This document shows positions 1 to 7,920 of a DNA stretch of 64,000 nt, in pieces. Source of the stretch: Polyangiaceae bacterium. GTDB lineage: Bacteria; Myxococcota_A; Polyangia; Polyangiales; Polyangiaceae. Positions within the stretch are counted from its first letter, which is position 1, and every line of letters begins with the position of its first letter. The stretch is taken from positions 1 to 64,000 of the forward strand of contig JAICQO010000004.1 in assembly GCA_025937835.1 (NCBI GenBank), written 5' to 3'. A model generated the notes under the pieces. That model made no database searches. It was not told the origin of the DNA and was given only the letters and a program-made list of their open reading frames with translations. Both the position numbers and the translations under genes were made by a program.

Positions 1-1
1 G

Positions 2-754
2 GTGAGCCGCGTCATCGGTAAGGGCTTCGACGCGATCGTTCACCTCGCCGCGATGGCCGGCGTGCGGGCGTCCGTCGAGAACCCGTGGCTCTACTACGAC
101 GTCAACCTGACCGGCACCTTGAACCTGCTGGAAGCCGCGCGCGTCAGCGGCAAGCCGAACTTCGTGTTCGCCGGCACCTCGTCGGCTTACGGGGCCACCA
201 AAATCGTGCCCTTCATCGAGACCGATCCGAGCGATCACCCCCTGGCGCCCTACCCCGCCAGCAAGCGCTCGGCGGAGCTGCTCGGCTTCTCGTATCATCA
301 CCTGCACGGCCTCGATTTCACGTCGCTGCGCTTCTTCACGGTCTACGGGCCGCGCGGGCGTCCGGACATGATGGCCTACAAGGTCCTCGACAGCGTCCGA
401 CTCGGGCAGACGATCCCGCTCTACAACGGCGGCCAGATGCACCGCGACTGGACCTTCGTCACGGACATCGTGTCGGGCATCGTGCGAGCCGCTGATCGCC
501 GGCTCGGCTTCGAGATCGTCAATCTCGGTCGCGGCGAGCCGATCTTGCTCGCTGACTTCGTTTCGAGCATCGAGGCGCTCGCGGGCCGCAAGGCCAACCT
601 CGTTTCCGCCCCGATGATGGACGCGGACGTTGCCTACACCTTCGCCGACATCGACAAGGCGCGCCGCCTGCTCGGCTACGCCCCCGCGGTCGGCGTGGAT
701 GACGGCGTGCAGCGTTTCTTCGATTGGTACGTGGAGAACGTCGGAAGCGTTTGA
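2..754 (+). CDS. NAD-dependent UDP-uronic acid epimerase, 5'-partial
   Basis: The C-terminal 250 residues of an extended short-chain dehydrogenase, most like UDP-glucuronate 4-epimerase, which interconverts UDP-GlcA and UDP-GalA in the cytoplasm. The frame is open to the left edge and lacks the N-terminal GxxGxxG NAD-binding loop, so the true start is outside the window and the GTG at base 2 is probably internal. Visible family marks are the 'HLAA' strand, the catalytic Ser in 'GTSSAYG' near residue 60, the YxxxK pair in 'YPASK' near 85, and 'FFTVYGPRGRPDM', typical of uronate epimerases. It opens the polysaccharide locus and probably supplies a uronic-acid donor. Family assignment is firm; exact substrate is inferred. 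Confidence 0.85.
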   Translation: MSRVIGKGFDAIVHLAAMAGVRASVENPWLYYDVNLTGTLNLLEAARVSGKPNFVFAGTSSAYGATKIVPFIETDPSDHPLAPYPASKRSAELLGFSYHHLHGLDFTSLRFFTVYGPRGRPDMMAYKVLDSVRLGQTIPLYNGGQMHRDWTFVTDIVSGIVRAADRRLGFEIVNLGRGEPILLADFVSSIEALAGRKANLVSAPMMDADVAYTFADIDKARRLLGYAPAVGVDDGVQRFFDWYVENVGSV

Positions 755-851
755 TGACGCGGCCCCCCTGGCCGGGCAATCGCTGAGCGCGGAAGCCGCT
801 TCGTGCTTCGACTTCACAGCGACTCCCGACCAGGTGAGCAGCGCTTCCCCG

Positions 852-3086
852 TCACTTCACGCCGAAGTTTGCGTTCGTAGTGTGTTGTCCCGGGGCAGAG
901 AGCGTCACCGAGTACGCGCCGGACGCGGGGAGCTTGGTCGTGGGAAGCAACCAGCGCGGGACGATCCGGAGCGTTCCGCCTGCGGTGAGGCCGCCGATGG
1001 AGTACACGCCGTCGGTGCCACTCGACGCCGAGGGCTCACCGAAGTCTCTGATCAGGTTCGAGTTCTGATCCAGGTAGACGATCGACTCGGTGAGGTCGGG
1101 TTCGCTTGCTCCTTGGAACCCGTTCCCGTTGACGTCGTGAAAGACTCTTCCGCTGATTCGCTTTCGCGTCGTCAGCCCGAAGGCGGGTAGCTCAATCGCG
1201 AGACCCGTCGTGTGAACCTGGATAGAGTGCCCCGGCGTGCCACTCGCTGGATGGGGAGCTGACGAGCTCCAGCGCCAGCCGCTCGCCGTCGGGGCCTTGG
1301 CCCGCAGGACCCGAGTACCCGGAGTGATCAAGAGCGTGAACGAACCATCCGGCAAGACCTGCGCGTTGGGTTCACCGTTGCTCAGAACGCCGTTGTTGTT
1401 CAGATCCACGTAGCCACGGCTACCGTAGAACCCAACTTCTTCTGCATCCGCGACGCCATCGTCGTCTTGGTCGTCGATGACGTAGCCCCGCAGCATGCTG
1501 CTCGACGAACCGGGAAGGTACTCGACGATCACCCCCTCGGCCGTCACGTTCAGAGTCGCGGAGCGGACCACCGTCCCCAGCTGAAGCTCGACCTGGTACC
1601 GCGATGGCGGTAAGTAAATGACTGCGGCTTCGTGAGGAAGGACCTGATCGAAGATCACCGAGTTGTCGGGGCTGGTCCGGCGCACGACGACCCGACCCGC
1701 CGCAGCGGGAAAGGTAACTTCGAGCCGTCCCACGGACCCCAGCGAGGCCTCGGCCAGTCGCAGAAACGGGCGCGACGTATTGTCGCGGATCTCTTCGGTC
1801 GAGTAGCTCAGAATCGCGTCAGCTAGGCCCTGAGCCAGGTTGAGTAGCTCGACGCGTCCCGTCGCCTCGTACGCATCTACCAGTGCATCGAGCATGACGG
1901 GCTGGTTCCCGGAAACTCCTTTCTCCGTCACGGCCTGTCCCTGCCTCATCTCTTCGACCAATAGTCCAGTGCCTCCAATGGACTCCGAAAGCAGCTTTTC
2001 CCAATGAGCAATCATCCTGTCGATGATCGCGGGCTCCCCGGTCATGCGATACACCGTGCTATACAAATACTGACAGTTCCACTTACCATCACCGAAGATC
2101 GCATCGCCATAAGGCGCGCCCGTCTCGCGGTGGAAGTACCGCGTGCATTGCTCCCAGTCCTCGTTCCAGCCCTGCCAATACCAAATGTACGCCGCTTGGC
2201 CTAGCGGGAGAACGACGAGGTCATCGCTGGCATTTCGGGCACCTTCGTAGGCCCACCGGATGAGGTAGTGCGTATCGGTGCTCGCATGGGGATCTGCGAA
2301 GTCCGGACCGGAGGTATAATAACTATCCCCCAACACCCAGGGTTCGTAGCCGCGCTCGTCCCAAACGAAACCAATCCGCGGAGCCGCCCACATCCAGTGG
2401 TACTCGGTCCCAAGCAGGTTTGCCAGCATGCCCATGCCTCGGATCAGCATTCCATAGTCCAAGCCGAAAGCGCGTATGTCGTCGAGCGGAGGCTCGCTCG
2501 GCGCAGGCCTTGGAGCCTCTCCGGTATCGACGTCGATCACGTTCAGCAGACCATTCCCGGACGACGGCGAAAAGTAAGCAATCATCCCATCCGCTAGACG
2601 ATGGGCGTTGTCCCGCGTTGACGCATCCTCGGGAAACCACTCCAAAAATTGGGCCGCAAAGTACGGAAATCGCAAATTGCTGGTGTTCCCTCGCGGCAGA
2701 CCGCTCGCGCGATCGTTCCCTCCGCGGAAGAACGGCACGAGGCCGGTACTCGCACTTTGGTGCGAGAAGAACTCGTCCCTCAGCGTCGCCATGACTGCAA
2801 CCGCAGCACGATTTCTCCATCGTTTGAACTGCAGCGGAACATACTCGTCGAGTGCACCCCGCGCCCAATCCGGGTGATTCGCGGCCACATCGCTGAAGTA
2901 AGCCTGCGCGCTTTCGAGCCCGTACTCGAGGTAGGGGTTGTCCGCGGCGTAGTAGTTCTCCGTCTTTCCGTCGGCGCGTACGAACTCCGTCAAGCTCGTC
3001 TGAGCCGACGCGGCTGACGCCCACGAAGAGAAAGCGGCCCCGGTGAGCACCATTGCTGCCAACACCCCAATTTGCGTTCTCAACAT
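852..3086 (-). CDS. Secreted protein with helical-toroid-like region and two SdrD/Cna-B-like domains
   Basis: About 744 residues. I prefer the ATG at 3086 to the ORF-track start because GGGAGG lies 6 bases upstream and a clean signal peptide follows ('MLRTQIGVLAAMVLTGAAF' to 'ASAQ'). Residues about 40-470 are rich in Trp, Tyr and helical segments like an (alpha/alpha) toroid, as in many polysaccharide lyases, hydrolases and epimerases, but I recognise no catalytic signature. The C-terminal third has two B-type beta modules with calcium-like motifs ('DDQDDDGVADAEEVGF', 'DVNGNGFQGASEPDL'), as in SdrD/Cna-B proteins. It lies 95 bp downstream of the aminotransferase on the same strand. A role in trimming, modifying or binding the polysaccharide outside the cell is inference. 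Confidence 0.75.
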   Translation of the reverse strand: MLRTQIGVLAAMVLTGAAFSSWASAASAQTSLTEFVRADGKTENYYAADNPYLEYGLESAQAYFSDVAANHPDWARGALDEYVPLQFKRWRNRAAVAVMATLRDEFFSHQSASTGLVPFFRGGNDRASGLPRGNTSNLRFPYFAAQFLEWFPEDASTRDNAHRLADGMIAYFSPSSGNGLLNVIDVDTGEAPRPAPSEPPLDDIRAFGLDYGMLIRGMGMLANLLGTEYHWMWAAPRIGFVWDERGYEPWVLGDSYYTSGPDFADPHASTDTHYLIRWAYEGARNASDDLVVLPLGQAAYIWYWQGWNEDWEQCTRYFHRETGAPYGDAIFGDGKWNCQYLYSTVYRMTGEPAIIDRMIAHWEKLLSESIGGTGLLVEEMRQGQAVTEKGVSGNQPVMLDALVDAYEATGRVELLNLAQGLADAILSYSTEEIRDNTSRPFLRLAEASLGSVGRLEVTFPAAAGRVVVRRTSPDNSVIFDQVLPHEAAVIYLPPSRYQVELQLGTVVRSATLNVTAEGVIVEYLPGSSSSMLRGYVIDDQDDDGVADAEEVGFYGSRGYVDLNNNGVLSNGEPNAQVLPDGSFTLLITPGTRVLRAKAPTASGWRWSSSAPHPASGTPGHSIQVHTTGLAIELPAFGLTTRKRISGRVFHDVNGNGFQGASEPDLTESIVYLDQNSNLIRDFGEPSASSGTDGVYSIGGLTAGGTLRIVPRWLLPTTKLPASGAYSVTLSAPGQHTTNANFGVK

Positions 3087-3181
3087 CGCCATCCTCCCTG
3101 CAATGGCACCCGAACCTCGGGTACCCTTATGGCCGGTGTGCGTACCCTGGTTTTCGCGCGTCCGCAATCCCTTCCTAATCC

Positions 3182-4303
3182 TCAATGGTGGCCGAAGAAC
3201 CTGCGAACGACACCGGTGATCCGCCGCCGGTCCGCCACAGCCAGTTCCGGATAAATCGGCACGGCGAGCACCTCTTCGGCGGCGCCCTCCACGACAGGCA
3301 ATGAGCCCGCGGGTAAACCCAACCCTCGATCCAACAATGCCGGCTGCCTGTGCAGAGGGACTGGATAATGAATGGCCGTATCGATCCCAGCAGCGTCGAG
3401 CGCTTTCGCGAGCTCGTTGCGCCGGCCGTCGCGAACGCGCACGGTGTAAACGGAATACGACGGCGTGCTGTCGTTCACGCGCCTCGGCGTGGTGAGACCG
3501 TCGAGCTCGCGCAGTTCCTGGTCGTAAGCCAGCGCATGGTGCGCACGCAGTCGGAGGTACTCCTCGAGCTGTGGGAGCTTCACGTTCAGGATTGCGGCCT
3601 GCAGCGCGTCCATCCGGTAGTTGCCGCCGATCAGCGCGTGCCGGTGCTTGGCGGTCGCTCCGTGGCTGCGGATCTGCCGGCAGCGCTCGGCGAGCCCGTC
3701 GTCGGAGGCCACCACCATGCCGGCGTCCCCGAACGCGCCGAGTGGTTTCGTGGGCTGAAAACTGAAACAGCCGAGCGCACCGAAGCTGCCCACCGCCCGC
3801 CCGCGAAAGCGCGCGCCGAACGCTTGCGCCGCGTCTTCGACCAGCGGCAGGCCGTGCCGTGCCGCCACTTCCGCCAAGCGCTCGACGCGCCCCGGTTCCC
3901 CGTACAGCTCCACGCCGAGGATCGCCCGCGTTCTTTCGCTAAGGGCTGAGTCGACCTGCTCCGGGTCGAGCTCGAGCGTGTCTTCGCACACGTCGACGAA
4001 GCGCGGCCGCGCGCCGACCCGCAAGATCGCTTCGACCGTCGCGAAGAACGAGAACGGCGTCGTGATCACCTCGTGCTCGGGCCCCACGTCGAGCGCGTGA
4101 AGCGCACAGACCAGGGCGTCCGAGCCGCTCGAGACCGCGATCGCGTGTCGAACGCCGAGCCGCGCGCACACCGCAGCCTCGAAGCGTTCGACCTCCGGCC
4201 CCAGAATGAAGCGGCCCGACTCGACGACGCGCGCCATTGCGGCCGTGATTTCGGCCTCCAGCGCCTTGTTTTGAGCAGTTATATCGAGTATTGGGATCCG
4301 CAC
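3182..4303 (-). CDS. DegT/DnrJ/EryC1 family sugar aminotransferase (WbpE-like)
   Basis: A 373-residue PLP-dependent fold-type I aminotransferase acting on keto sugar nucleotides. The GTG at 4303 starts 'VRIPILDITAQNKAL', the usual family beginning; a TTG at 4324 is an alternative. Visible are 'ILGPEVERFE', the cofactor-phosphate segment 'VSSGSDAL', the Asp before the active site in 'VEDAAQAFGA', the Schiff-base Lys in 'FSFQPTKPLGAFGD', and the C-terminal 'AIHYPVPLHRQPAL'. The last motif and overall layout resemble WbpE, the UDP-3-oxo-GlcNAcA aminotransferase, more than perosamine synthases. A WbpA-like dehydrogenase at 27.1 kb fits that pathway, although WbpB, WbpD and WbpI are not in the window. 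Divergent from the UDP-xylose synthase gene. Confidence 0.88.
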   Translation of the reverse strand: MRIPILDITAQNKALEAEITAAMARVVESGRFILGPEVERFEAAVCARLGVRHAIAVSSGSDALVCALHALDVGPEHEVITTPFSFFATVEAILRVGARPRFVDVCEDTLELDPEQVDSALSERTRAILGVELYGEPGRVERLAEVAARHGLPLVEDAAQAFGARFRGRAVGSFGALGCFSFQPTKPLGAFGDAGMVVASDDGLAERCRQIRSHGATAKHRHALIGGNYRMDALQAAILNVKLPQLEEYLRLRAHHALAYDQELRELDGLTTPRRVNDSTPSYSVYTVRVRDGRRNELAKALDAAGIDTAIHYPVPLHRQPALLDRGLGLPAGSLPVVEGAAEEVLAVPIYPELAVADRRRITGVVRRFFGHH

Positions 4304-4372
4304 GGTGCCGGCACACAACCGCAATTTCCGCGAAAAATCCAGGATCTTGGCGCGCCCGGAGCGCGGCTAGCC
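4304..4372. promoter_or_regulatory. Short divergent intergenic region
   Basis: Seventy bases separate the divergently read aminotransferase and UDP-xylose synthase starts, so both promoters must lie here or inside the opposing reading frames. An A-rich stretch ('cgaaaaatcc') stands out from the GC-rich surroundings. I cannot place -35/-10 boxes with confidence. Confidence 0.35.
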
Positions 4373-5362
4373 ATGGGCCTCGGCGCAGTCCGTCGCACCT
4401 GCCTCGTCACCGGCGCCGCCGGCTTCGTCGGCTCGCACCTCGTGGACCGCCTGCTCGCGGAGAACTTCGAGGTCGTCGGTCTCGACAGCCTGATGACCGG
4501 CGATCTGACGAACCTTCGCTCGGCCTCCAAGAACCCTCACTTTCATTTCCAGGCAGGCGACGTGCGCGAGCCGATGCACGTCTACGCCGAGTTGATCTTC
4601 AACCTCGCCTGCCCTGCGTCGCCGGTGCACTACCAGCGCGACCCGTACGCCACCTTCACGACCAGCGTGCTCGGCGCGCAGCGCCTGCTCGAGATGGCGC
4701 GCGGTCGCCAGTGCACGATCGTCCACGCTTCCACCTCCGAGGTGTACGGCGACCCCGACGTGCACCCGCAGCCCGAGAGCTACTGGGGCAACGTGAACCC
4801 GATAGGTCCGCGCGCCTGCTACGACGAAGGCAAGCGCGGCGCCGAAACCCTGATGACCGACGCGCGCCGCACCTGGGGCGTGGACGCGCGCATCGTTCGC
4901 ATCTTCAACACCTACGGCCCGCGCATGGCCTTCAACGACGGCCGCGTCGTCTCGAGCTTCATCTCGCAAGCGCTGCAAAACCAGCCGCTCACCGTGTTCG
5001 GAGACGGCAAGCAGTCGCGCTCGTTCTGCTACGTGGACGACCTCGTCGAAGGCCTGATCCGCGTCTCCCGCCTGGAAGGCCTCGACGGCCCGATGAACCT
5101 CGGCAACCCCGGCGAGTTCACGATGCTCGAGCTAGCGAGCCTGGTGCGCGAGCTCACCGGCAGCGACGCACCGCTCGAATTTCGCCCGTTGCCCACGGAC
5201 GACCCGAAGCAGCGCAGGCCCGACATCACCAAGGCCAAGCGCTTGACGGGCTTCGAGCCCAAGGTGCCGCTGCGCAGCGGCCTCGAACGGACGATCGGCG
5301 ATTTCCGGCTGCGGCTCGGGCTGGACGAGGCGACGCCCAGCCGGCCCCCGCCAGCCCAGTAA
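4373..5362 (+). CDS. uxs: UDP-glucuronate decarboxylase (UDP-xylose synthase)
   Basis: A 329-residue extended SDR. The family decarboxylates UDP-glucuronate to UDP-xylose with bound NAD+. The ATG at 4373 puts the NAD loop 'VTGAAGFVGSHL' near residue 12; the longer ORF-track N-terminus overlaps the divergent gene and is rejected. Diagnostic marks are 'LACPASPVHYQRDP', 'ASTSEVYGDP', the catalytic 'YDEGKR' and 'RIFNTYGPRM', all characteristic of UXS rather than epimerases. It starts a same-strand run with the GDP-fucose synthase 40 bp downstream. Its UDP-GlcA substrate must come from a dehydrogenase outside the window, because the dehydrogenase here is of the UDP-HexNAc type. Confidence 0.92.
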   Translation: MGLGAVRRTCLVTGAAGFVGSHLVDRLLAENFEVVGLDSLMTGDLTNLRSASKNPHFHFQAGDVREPMHVYAELIFNLACPASPVHYQRDPYATFTTSVLGAQRLLEMARGRQCTIVHASTSEVYGDPDVHPQPESYWGNVNPIGPRACYDEGKRGAETLMTDARRTWGVDARIVRIFNTYGPRMAFNDGRVVSSFISQALQNQPLTVFGDGKQSRSFCYVDDLVEGLIRVSRLEGLDGPMNLGNPGEFTMLELASLVRELTGSDAPLEFRPLPTDDPKQRRPDITKAKRLTGFEPKVPLRSGLERTIGDFRLRLGLDEATPSRPPPAQ

Positions 5363-5402
5363 CGACCAGACGCCAGCGGGATGAGTTCCCTGCCGTGATG
5401 CC

Positions 5403-6362
5403 ATGAGCTTCGAACTGAAATCGAAAAAAGTTCTCGTTACCGGCGGCAGCGGGTTCCTCGGCCGCCACGTCGTTGCGCAGCTCGAGCGCCGCGGCGTCGG
5501 GCAAGTCGTCGTGCCGCGTTCGAAGCAGGTGGACCTCACCAATGCCGAGGCGACACGGCGGCTTTTCGAGCAAGAACGGCCCGACGTGGTGATTCATTTG
5601 GCGGCCCAGGTCGGGGGCATCGGCGCCAACCTGAAGAAGCCCGGCTCGTTCTTTCGCGACAACATGGCAATGGGGCTCAACGTGCTCGAAGAAGCGCGGC
5701 GGGCCGGTACGCCAAAGGTGGTCGTGGCGGGCACAATCTGTGCTTATCCCAAGTTTGCGCCAGTTCCCTTCAAAGAGGACGATCTGTGGAACGGTTATCC
5801 CGAAGAGACCAACGCGCCCTACGGCATTGCCAAGAAGGCTCTCTTGGTGATGGCCCAGGCCTACCGGGCTGAGTTCGGCTCCAACTTTGTGATGCTGTTC
5901 CCCGTCAACCTGTACGGGCCCCACGACAATTTCGACCTCGAAACTTCACACGTCATCCCCGCAATGATCCGTAAGTTTGCGTCGGCTCAGGCGAGCGGCG
6001 ACGAACGCGTGGTCTTGTGGGGCGACGGCAGCCCGACCCGGGAGTTCTTGTACGTCGAGGACGCAGCCCGCGGCCTGGTAGACGCGGCGGAGCGCTACGA
6101 CGACCCCGACCCCGTCAACCTTGGCGCGGGCTTCGAAATATCCATGCGCGAGCTGGCAGGGTTGATCGCGACCAAAGTCGGATATCGCGGCGACGTATTC
6201 TGGGATTCGTCACGGCCCAACGGGCAACCACGCCGCCGGCTCGACGTGAGCCGCGCTCGAGAGCGCTTCGGGTTCGTCGCGGAGGTCGGTTTCGACGAAG
6301 GCCTGGACAGAACAATCGCTTGGTACCGGCAGAACCGCGGGGACATCAAGACCGAGTCGTGA
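5403..6362 (+). CDS. fcl: GDP-L-fucose synthase
   Basis: A 319-residue NADPH-dependent epimerase/reductase converting GDP-4-keto-6-deoxymannose to GDP-L-fucose. It has the cofactor loop 'VTGGSGFLGRHV', the family segment 'GTICAYPKFAPVPFKED', the catalytic 'YGIAKK', and 'NLYGPHDNFD' followed by 'SHVIPAMIRKF', which separates GDP-fucose synthases from other SDRs. Length is normal. The gene converges on gmd, which makes its substrate, only 30 bp away, so the two are adjacent but not co-transcribed. Together they predict fucose or a related 6-deoxyhexose in the polymer. Confidence 0.94.
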   Translation: MSFELKSKKVLVTGGSGFLGRHVVAQLERRGVGQVVVPRSKQVDLTNAEATRRLFEQERPDVVIHLAAQVGGIGANLKKPGSFFRDNMAMGLNVLEEARRAGTPKVVVAGTICAYPKFAPVPFKEDDLWNGYPEETNAPYGIAKKALLVMAQAYRAEFGSNFVMLFPVNLYGPHDNFDLETSHVIPAMIRKFASAQASGDERVVLWGDGSPTREFLYVEDAARGLVDAAERYDDPDPVNLGAGFEISMRELAGLIATKVGYRGDVFWDSSRPNGQPRRRLDVSRARERFGFVAEVGFDEGLDRTIAWYRQNRGDIKTES

Positions 6363-6382
6363 CCGGCCGGTGGCCGCGGTCA
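6360..6382. terminator. Weak inverted repeat between convergent fcl and gmd
   Basis: TGACCG pairs with CGGTCA across a GC-rich centre, starting on the fcl stop codon and sitting in the 30-bp gap between the convergent genes. There is no T-run. It could act as a bidirectional stop but is short. Confidence 0.25.
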
Positions 6383-6392
6383 CGCAGCCAGC

Positions 6393-7427
6393 TTACCTGG
6401 ATTGATGCCCGAACCCGCTGGAGCGCTCCGCGCCCGTCCCGAAGATCTTCTTGCGCACCAACTCCATGTCGGAGTTGACCATCATGGCCACGAGCTGCTC
6501 GAAGCTGACTTTTGGCGTCCATCCGAGCTTGGTCTTGGCCTTCGCGGCGTCGCCAAGCAAGATGTCGACCTCCGCTGGCCGGAAGTAGCGCGGGTCGATT
6601 TGCACGTAACGCTTCCAGTCGAGCTCCGCCAGGCCGAACGCGCACTCGAGTAATTCCCGGACCGAGCGTGCGTCGCCCGTCGCCAGCACGTAGTCGTCCG
6701 GCTCGGGCTGCTGCAGCATCAGCCACATCCCCTCGACATAGTCGCCGGCGAAGCCCCAGTCGCGCTTCGCATCGAGGTTGCCCATGAACAGGCGATCCTG
6801 TAGCCCGTGTTTGATGTGAGCCACGGCGCGCGTCACCTTGCGGGTGACGAAGGTTTCTCCGCGACGCGGGGACTCGTGATTGAACAGGATGCCGTTGCAC
6901 GCGAAAAGCCCGTAGCTCTCGCGATAGTTGACGGTGATGTGATAGGCGTACGCCTTGGCGCAGGCGTACGGACTGCGCGGGTGAAAGGGGGTGGTTTCGC
7001 GCTGTGGGATCTCGGCAACCTTCCCGAACAGCTCCGACGACGACGCTTGGTAGAACTTGCACTTGAGCTCGGTCTCGCGGATGGCTTCGAGTAAGCGCAC
7101 GGTGCCAAGGCCAGATACTTCGGCAGTGTACTCGGGGATGTCGAAGCTCACGCGCACGTGGCTCTGGGCGCCGAGGTTGTAGATTTCGTCCGGTTTGACG
7201 GTGCGCAGGATGGTGTTCAAGGAACTTGCGTCGTTCAGGTCGCCGTACACCAAGCGCAAACGTACGTCAGCTTCGTGCGGATCCCTGTAGAGATGATCGA
7301 TGCGATCCGTGTTGAAGCTCGAAGAACGACGGATCAGCCCGAAGACCTCGTAACCCTTGTCGAGCAACAGCTCGGCCAAGTACGAACCATCTTGGCCGGT
7401 GATGCCCGTGATCAAAGCTCGTTTCAT
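6393..7427 (-). CDS. gmd: GDP-mannose 4,6-dehydratase
   Basis: A 344-residue NADP-dependent SDR converting GDP-D-mannose to GDP-4-keto-6-deoxy-D-mannose, the precursor of GDP-fucose, rhamnose and perosamine. The ATG at 7427 starts '[19 protein letters not shown]', the invariant Gmd N-terminus; the 16 extra ORF-track residues are dropped. '[15 protein letters not shown]', '[16 protein letters not shown]', '[10 protein letters not shown]' and the catalytic '[17 protein letters not shown]' are nearly canonical. Length is typical. It is convergent with fcl. Confidence 0.96.
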   Translation of the reverse strand: MKRALITGITGQDGSYLAELLLDKGYEVFGLIRRSSSFNTDRIDHLYRDPHEADVRLRLVYGDLNDASSLNTILRTVKPDEIYNLGAQSHVRVSFDIPEYTAEVSGLGTVRLLEAIRETELKCKFYQASSSELFGKVAEIPQRETTPFHPRSPYACAKAYAYHITVNYRESYGLFACNGILFNHESPRRGETFVTRKVTRAVAHIKHGLQDRLFMGNLDAKRDWGFAGDYVEGMWLMLQQPEPDDYVLATGDARSVRELLECAFGLAELDWKRYVQIDPRYFRPAEVDILLGDAAKAKTKLGWTPKVSFEQLVAMMVNSDMELVRKKIFGTGAERSSGFGHQSR

Positions 7428-7920
7428 GCGCGATCCCTGAGGCGCGCATCCTACACGTGGGGTTGGGCCCGGCAAGCTGACCGCCTAGTACGCGGCGAGC
7501 GACGCCTAGCGAGCGTGACGGGCGTTCGCCGTCATGACAGGAGCTCGTCGGAGCCCGGATGCCATTCACGGCGCGAGCCCCGAACCGAAGACGGTCGGCG
7601 CCTCCGCGTTGGCGATTCGTTCGCCACTCGGCCCCATCGAACCCGACCCGCGCCCGCGGGCTCGCCATCATGGGTTTCCAGCACGGAATGCGAGTACGGG
7701 TACCAAACACTTCACTCACACCCGAATTCCTGTCCGAGGCAGCCCGCCACACGGTTTCCACGCGGCCCAAAGGCCGCGGCCCGTTTCGCCGCGTGCTCTG
7801 GCACAGCAAAAATCCCGATGCTATTGAGCTTTCGCAAATCGTCGGGTGGGTGGTCTCGCCTCCGGCCCTGCCGGCTGCGGTCCCTCAGCTCGACAACCAG
7901 ATCCACGCCCGAGGCCGAGC
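7428..7920. other. Long intergenic region without a convincing gene
   Basis: About 490 bp between the start of gmd (leftward) and the likely start of the initiating transferase (rightward). Small ORFs here are Arg/Pro/Ser-rich or overlap gmd and look like noise. A hairpin (CGCGGCC, 4-base loop, GGCCGCG) lies at 7761-7778, not followed by Ts. The region must carry the gmd promoter and the promoter and leader of the transferase/Wzc run, which suggests a long 5' untranslated region or unrecognised control sites. Confidence 0.4.

Noticed and set aside
1021-1062. T-loop-like 'GGTTCGAGTTC' suggesting a tRNA
   Set aside because: Lies inside the secreted-protein gene and has no cloverleaf around it. 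I found no tRNA by eye in the window; a tRNA search would settle this.
7712-7906. Small minus-strand ORF in the gmd/transferase gap
   Set aside because: Arg/Asp-rich composition, no ribosome-binding site, and partly overlapping the transferase lead; no support for a real protein.
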